Part shown: piece after piece, positions 61,009 through 64,000 of the stretch | Layout of the letters: the number at the start of each line of letters is the position of its first letter | Numbering within the stretch: position 1 is the stretch's first letter | Assembly (NCBI GenBank): GCA_002500745.1 | Contig: DLST01000016.1 | Coordinates: 32,386 to 96,385, forward strand | Length of the DNA stretch: 64,000 bases | Direction of reading: 5' to 3' | From: Sphingobacterium sp. UBA7855 | Lineage (GTDB): Bacteria; Bacteroidota; Bacteroidia; Sphingobacteriales; Sphingobacteriaceae | The notes under the pieces: model-generated | What the model was told of the DNA's origin: nothing | Database searches by the model: none | The model's input: the letters and a program-made list of their open reading frames with translations, nothing else | Translations under genes and position numbers: made by a program

Positions 61009-64000
61009 ATGGGAAATAGTGTTGAAAATCTGGGGCTAGCAACAGATGTTGCTCCGATTATACCTGACAAAGAGAAGAATAGCTTTATTATTCCTTGGGA
61101 AAACCAAGAGGTTCTTTATATTTCATCAGACTACTTTCTTAAGCACTATAAAGGAGAAATACCACTGGAAGATTTCAGCCTTTACAGTTACAGCGTTAGG
61201 ATAATCAAAGTCAACAAGTTTAAATGGCCATTTTCTCTAAGAAGAAAAGGAAATTATAAAAACAAATATCTCAAAATCGATCTCGAGATCAAAGAAGTCG
61301 GATTGAAGGTTAAGTGTGATTGTAAAAAGCGTCATGATGGTCCGTGTGATTATGTAATTATTGGGCTTTATCGTAAGTTTTTACTCAGTAATAAATTCTT
61401 ACATGATTTATATGCAAAAGATATTGCCATCCTGCCCGAAAGTCAGCATAAGTTCTTTCAATTGGGTATTTCTAGACTATATTACCGCAATGATAAGGTT
61501 TGTATTGAAAACCATAAGCAATTTGGTCAGGTATATAATTATTTCGAACACCAGGAGCTTGAATCGGAATTGCTACATGCAGCATCTGAAAACCGATGGC
61601 TGGGACAGACTGGGGAGCCTTTTCCGGATTTTATGTATGTTATTCCTACAGAGCGTCAGGTGGACGGACTGCCCTTTTTAATACCTTTTGAAATAGACGG
61701 TAAGATAAATTATTTAGGAGAATTGGGTAATGGGTTGACGAATTTTGCTGATAGTGATGTGTTAAAAATCGATTTATGTCGTAAGATTTTAGCCTTTTCC
61801 AAAAGTCCACAGAGACAAATAAGGGATCGGGAACAAGATGACTTACGAAATGACTTTGATCATGTGGAGAAGGATTTTATTATCAGTGCTTGGCGTAAAC
61901 TTTTGGAAAGAAAATTGGATCAAAGATTACGTGTTGCCTTTGTCGATAGGAATAATTTTAAAACCACAATCGAAAACTTTAAATATCCAGCCAAATATCG
62001 TACAACTTATCGGAATGTGATTTTGGCGGGCGATGATCTTAGCCTGAAATTTCATTTGAAAGAATACAGCGATCACCTGCTTCTATCGTTAATTCTTGTC
62101 TACAAAGGAGAAGAGTTGAAAGACTATACATCCGAATGTCGTTCCAATTTCTTCTTTATCAATCTAAATGAAGATGAGTGTCTTTTTGTTGATAATCTAC
62201 AAAAGGAGTTTCTATTACGTTTCTTTCACAGTATTTCCACTAAAATCACGGTGTTAAAGAGAGACTATGAAGACTTCTTTACGCGTATGTTGATTCCATT
62301 GTCAACATCCTTTCATATAGACCTTGAACCTTTAAAAAAGGATACAGTTTTTATTTCTAATACCGCTCATCAAGTGTCTCAATTTAAGGTTGCGGTGGAG
62401 AAAGACGACGACGATAAATTAAATTTCGAATTGAAAGCTATGCTGAGTGAAAAGGAAGAATATATAATTCCATATGGAGGAAACTTGATTTTAAAATCGG
62501 AAAATGGAACCTGCCTATATACTGAGCGAGATCTTGTTGGCGAGAATGAGTTTAATACCTTTATTGAAACACAGTTTCCAAATTTGAAAAGTTGCAGCAA
62601 TAGGATGGTAAAGCGCTTGGAATGGCAGGCGTATAGCAACAGAAATAGACTGAATGAATTTATAAAAAAATGTAAGAGCAAGGGGTACAAAACTATACTG
62701 AACAATATTTCAAAGGGAACTTATCTGCTGCCGCACCAACTGAAATGGGAAGTATTGGATATTCGTCAGGACAATAATGTATTTTCCATTTACATGATTT
62801 TCAAATTTGGAACAACGACCTATTTACCGGGAGAGTTTGAAGAAAAGATCGTATACAACTACAGTAGCATTCAATTGGCGGATCAATCTTTCGGATATAT
62901 CAAAGCTTCAGATAAAGCATTATTTGATGTACTGTTTAATTATGCGGTGGTTGAAACCGACTGTCTTAAACTCACTTCAGCCCAATTGCTATCTTTCCAA
63001 ACACAGCTGGATCGAATTGATCCTCGTATTATTCAAAATAGCCTAGCTGAACGTCGAAAGAAATTATTAAATACGGATGAAATAGCCCTGTTGGATGTTC
63101 CGAAAGAGATCCAGGCAGAGTTGCGCCCGTACCAACAGGCCGGATTTAGCTGGATGGTATTCTTAAGCGATTTTCAATGGGGCGGTATCTTGGCTGATGA
63201 TATGGGATTAGGGAAAACCTTACAGGCAATAACGCTTTTGGAATATTTCTATCAAAATAATCCAAAGGCAGCCCCCTCAATTATTATTGTACCCAATTCT
63301 CTGCTATTCAATTGGCTGGCAGAATTTAAGAAATTTTCCCCAAATCGTCGGACAACTATTTATCATGGACAAAAAAGGAGGGAAATCACGGAAATAGAGA
63401 ACGAATCCATCTTGATTACGACCTATGGAACAGTTATGATGGAGCTTGATTTTCTTAAATCCCAGTCCTTTAGTTACATGATTTTAGATGAGTCGCAGGC
63501 GATAAAAAATCGTAATTCAAAAAGATTTAAAGCGCTTACTGAGCTAAAATCTTGCTATCGAATAGCGATGACAGGAACACCTATTGAAAATGGCGTGGAG
63601 GATATCTATGCACAAATGAGTATGGTCAACCCGGGTTTTTTTGGAACTTATGGTAATTTTAATAACACCTATCGGGGGATCAAAGATGAAAATACAGCGC
63701 AAGAAACTGTCCTCGGCCTCCAAAAGATGATCCAACCTTTTATTCTTCGGCGTACAAAAAAACAGGTTGCTTTGGACCTTCCTGAAAAGACCGAAACAAT
63801 TCTCTATATGGATATGCTTCCCGAGCAAAGGAAAATTTACGATAAGGTCCGGAAAATATTCAAGGGAGAGATTGAAAATAATCTGAATAGCGCTGATTCC
63901 ACGAAATCCAAATTTTTGGCGATCGAGGCGCTGCAAAAACTACGACAGCTTTGCAACTCGCCCATTCTGATGAAAGATGGTGGCTTTGGGCATGAATCTA
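61009..64000 (+). CDS. SNF2-family helicase/ATPase, 3' end outside window
   Basis: 997 codons are visible and the frame is open at the window edge. The C-terminal region holds the helicase N-lobe: motif I GGILADDMGLGKTLQA (about 725-740), Ia PNSLLFNWLAEFKKF, motif II MILDESQAIKN (about 824), motif III AMTGTPIEN, then LRRTKKQVALDLPEKTE; the second lobe begins at the edge. The first 700 residues are a large accessory part. Residues about 103-115 hold a SWIM-like zinc motif, CDCKKRHDGPCDY, in which the final ligand is Tyr where His is usual. RapA-like proteins of this type remodel nucleoprotein. Start ATG 61009 is ten bases after the HEPN stop. Confidence 0.9.
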   Translation, partial: MGNSVENLGLATDVAPIIPDKEKNSFIIPWENQEVLYISSDYFLKHYKGEIPLEDFSLYSYSVRIIKVNKFKWPFSLRRKGNYKNKYLKIDLEIKEVGLKVKCDCKKRHDGPCDYVIIGLYRKFLLSNKFLHDLYAKDIAILPESQHKFFQLGISRLYYRNDKVCIENHKQFGQVYNYFEHQELESELLHAASENRWLGQTGEPFPDFMYVIPTERQVDGLPFLIPFEIDGKINYLGELGNGLTNFADSDVLKIDLCRKILAFSKSPQRQIRDREQDDLRNDFDHVEKDFIISAWRKLLERKLDQRLRVAFVDRNNFKTTIENFKYPAKYRTTYRNVILAGDDLSLKFHLKEYSDHLLLSLILVYKGEELKDYTSECRSNFFFINLNEDECLFVDNLQKEFLLRFFHSISTKITVLKRDYEDFFTRMLIPLSTSFHIDLEPLKKDTVFISNTAHQVSQFKVAVEKDDDDKLNFELKAMLSEKEEYIIPYGGNLILKSENGTCLYTERDLVGENEFNTFIETQFPNLKSCSNRMVKRLEWQAYSNRNRLNEFIKKCKSKGYKTILNNISKGTYLLPHQLKWEVLDIRQDNNVFSIYMIFKFGTTTYLPGEFEEKIVYNYSSIQLADQSFGYIKASDKALFDVLFNYAVVETDCLKLTSAQLLSFQTQLDRIDPRIIQNSLAERRKKLLNTDEIALLDVPKEIQAELRPYQQAGFSWMVFLSDFQWGGILADDMGLGKTLQAITLLEYFYQNNPKAAPSIIIVPNSLLFNWLAEFKKFSPNRRTTIYHGQKRREITEIENESILITTYGTVMMELDFLKSQSFSYMILDESQAIKNRNSKRFKALTELKSCYRIAMTGTPIENGVEDIYAQMSMVNPGFFGTYGNFNNTYRGIKDENTAQETVLGLQKMIQPFILRRTKKQVALDLPEKTETILYMDMLPEQRKIYDKVRKIFKGEIENNLNSADSTKSKFLAIEALQKLRQLCNSPILMKDGGFGHES

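Overview
This window looks like chromosome from a member of the Bacteroidota, most likely family Sphingobacteriaceae and plausibly Sphingobacterium. That placement is inference from gene content: a SusC/SusD pair under an ECF sigma/FecR system, the Bacteroidota-specific families DUF2480 and DUF6427, a YtxH protein, an S9A oligopeptidase, a HisNB fusion, and several promoter boxes of the TAnnTTTG type used by the Bacteroidota primary sigma factor. No phage, plasmid, integrase or CRISPR array is visible. Most of the window is ordinary core genome.

Layout. 1-5.3 kb: two tRNA-Asp genes (one cut by the window edge), prfA, a Gdx-type SMR exporter, a Crp-like regulator overlapping lpxH, and an M1 aminopeptidase, all on the minus strand. 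5.7-10.4 kb: secreted peptidases (prolyl oligopeptidase, C1 peptidase) and a thioredoxin-like protein. 10.7-25.2 kb: a long minus-strand block for envelope and respiration: TerC, polyprenyl synthase, DUF3109/DUF3108/DUF2480, a PpiD-like chaperone, LptC, an outer-membrane barrel, DUF6427, CcmD/C/B, YtxH and an ABC exporter. 25.2-25.5 kb: a large nested inverted repeat. 25.5-35.2 kb: SAM hydrolase, then phoH, purC, STAS, rnz and a histidine operon hisC-hisNB-hisH-hisA-hisF-hisIE that lacks hisG and hisD. 35.4-38.9 kb: WD40 and LVIVD beta-propeller proteins, a barrel and free-methionine-sulfoxide reductase. 39.1-41.7 kb: a decayed accessory patch with a broken lipoprotein gene, two orphan lipoproteins and an IS4-type transposase remnant. 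41.8-48.2 kb: ruvA, maeB, dacB and an aminopeptidase P. 48.3-56.9 kb: a nutrient-acquisition locus, sigma-fecR-susC-susD followed by a GDPD-alkaline phosphatase fusion. 57-58.7 kb: a probably broken small lipoprotein gene and an S41 peptidase. 59.3-64 kb: a two-gene operon of an unusual HEPN/degenerate-nucleotidyltransferase protein and a large SNF2 helicase that runs off the window.

Working together: the sigma-FecR-SusCD-phosphatase set reads as one regulated uptake system for phosphate-ester substrates. The barrel, LptC and PpiD genes serve outer-membrane biogenesis. The last operon is the best candidate for an undescribed system, because its partners (HEPN, nucleotidyltransferase-like fold, SNF2 ATPase) recur in nucleic-acid conflict systems, but its function cannot be read from sequence alone.
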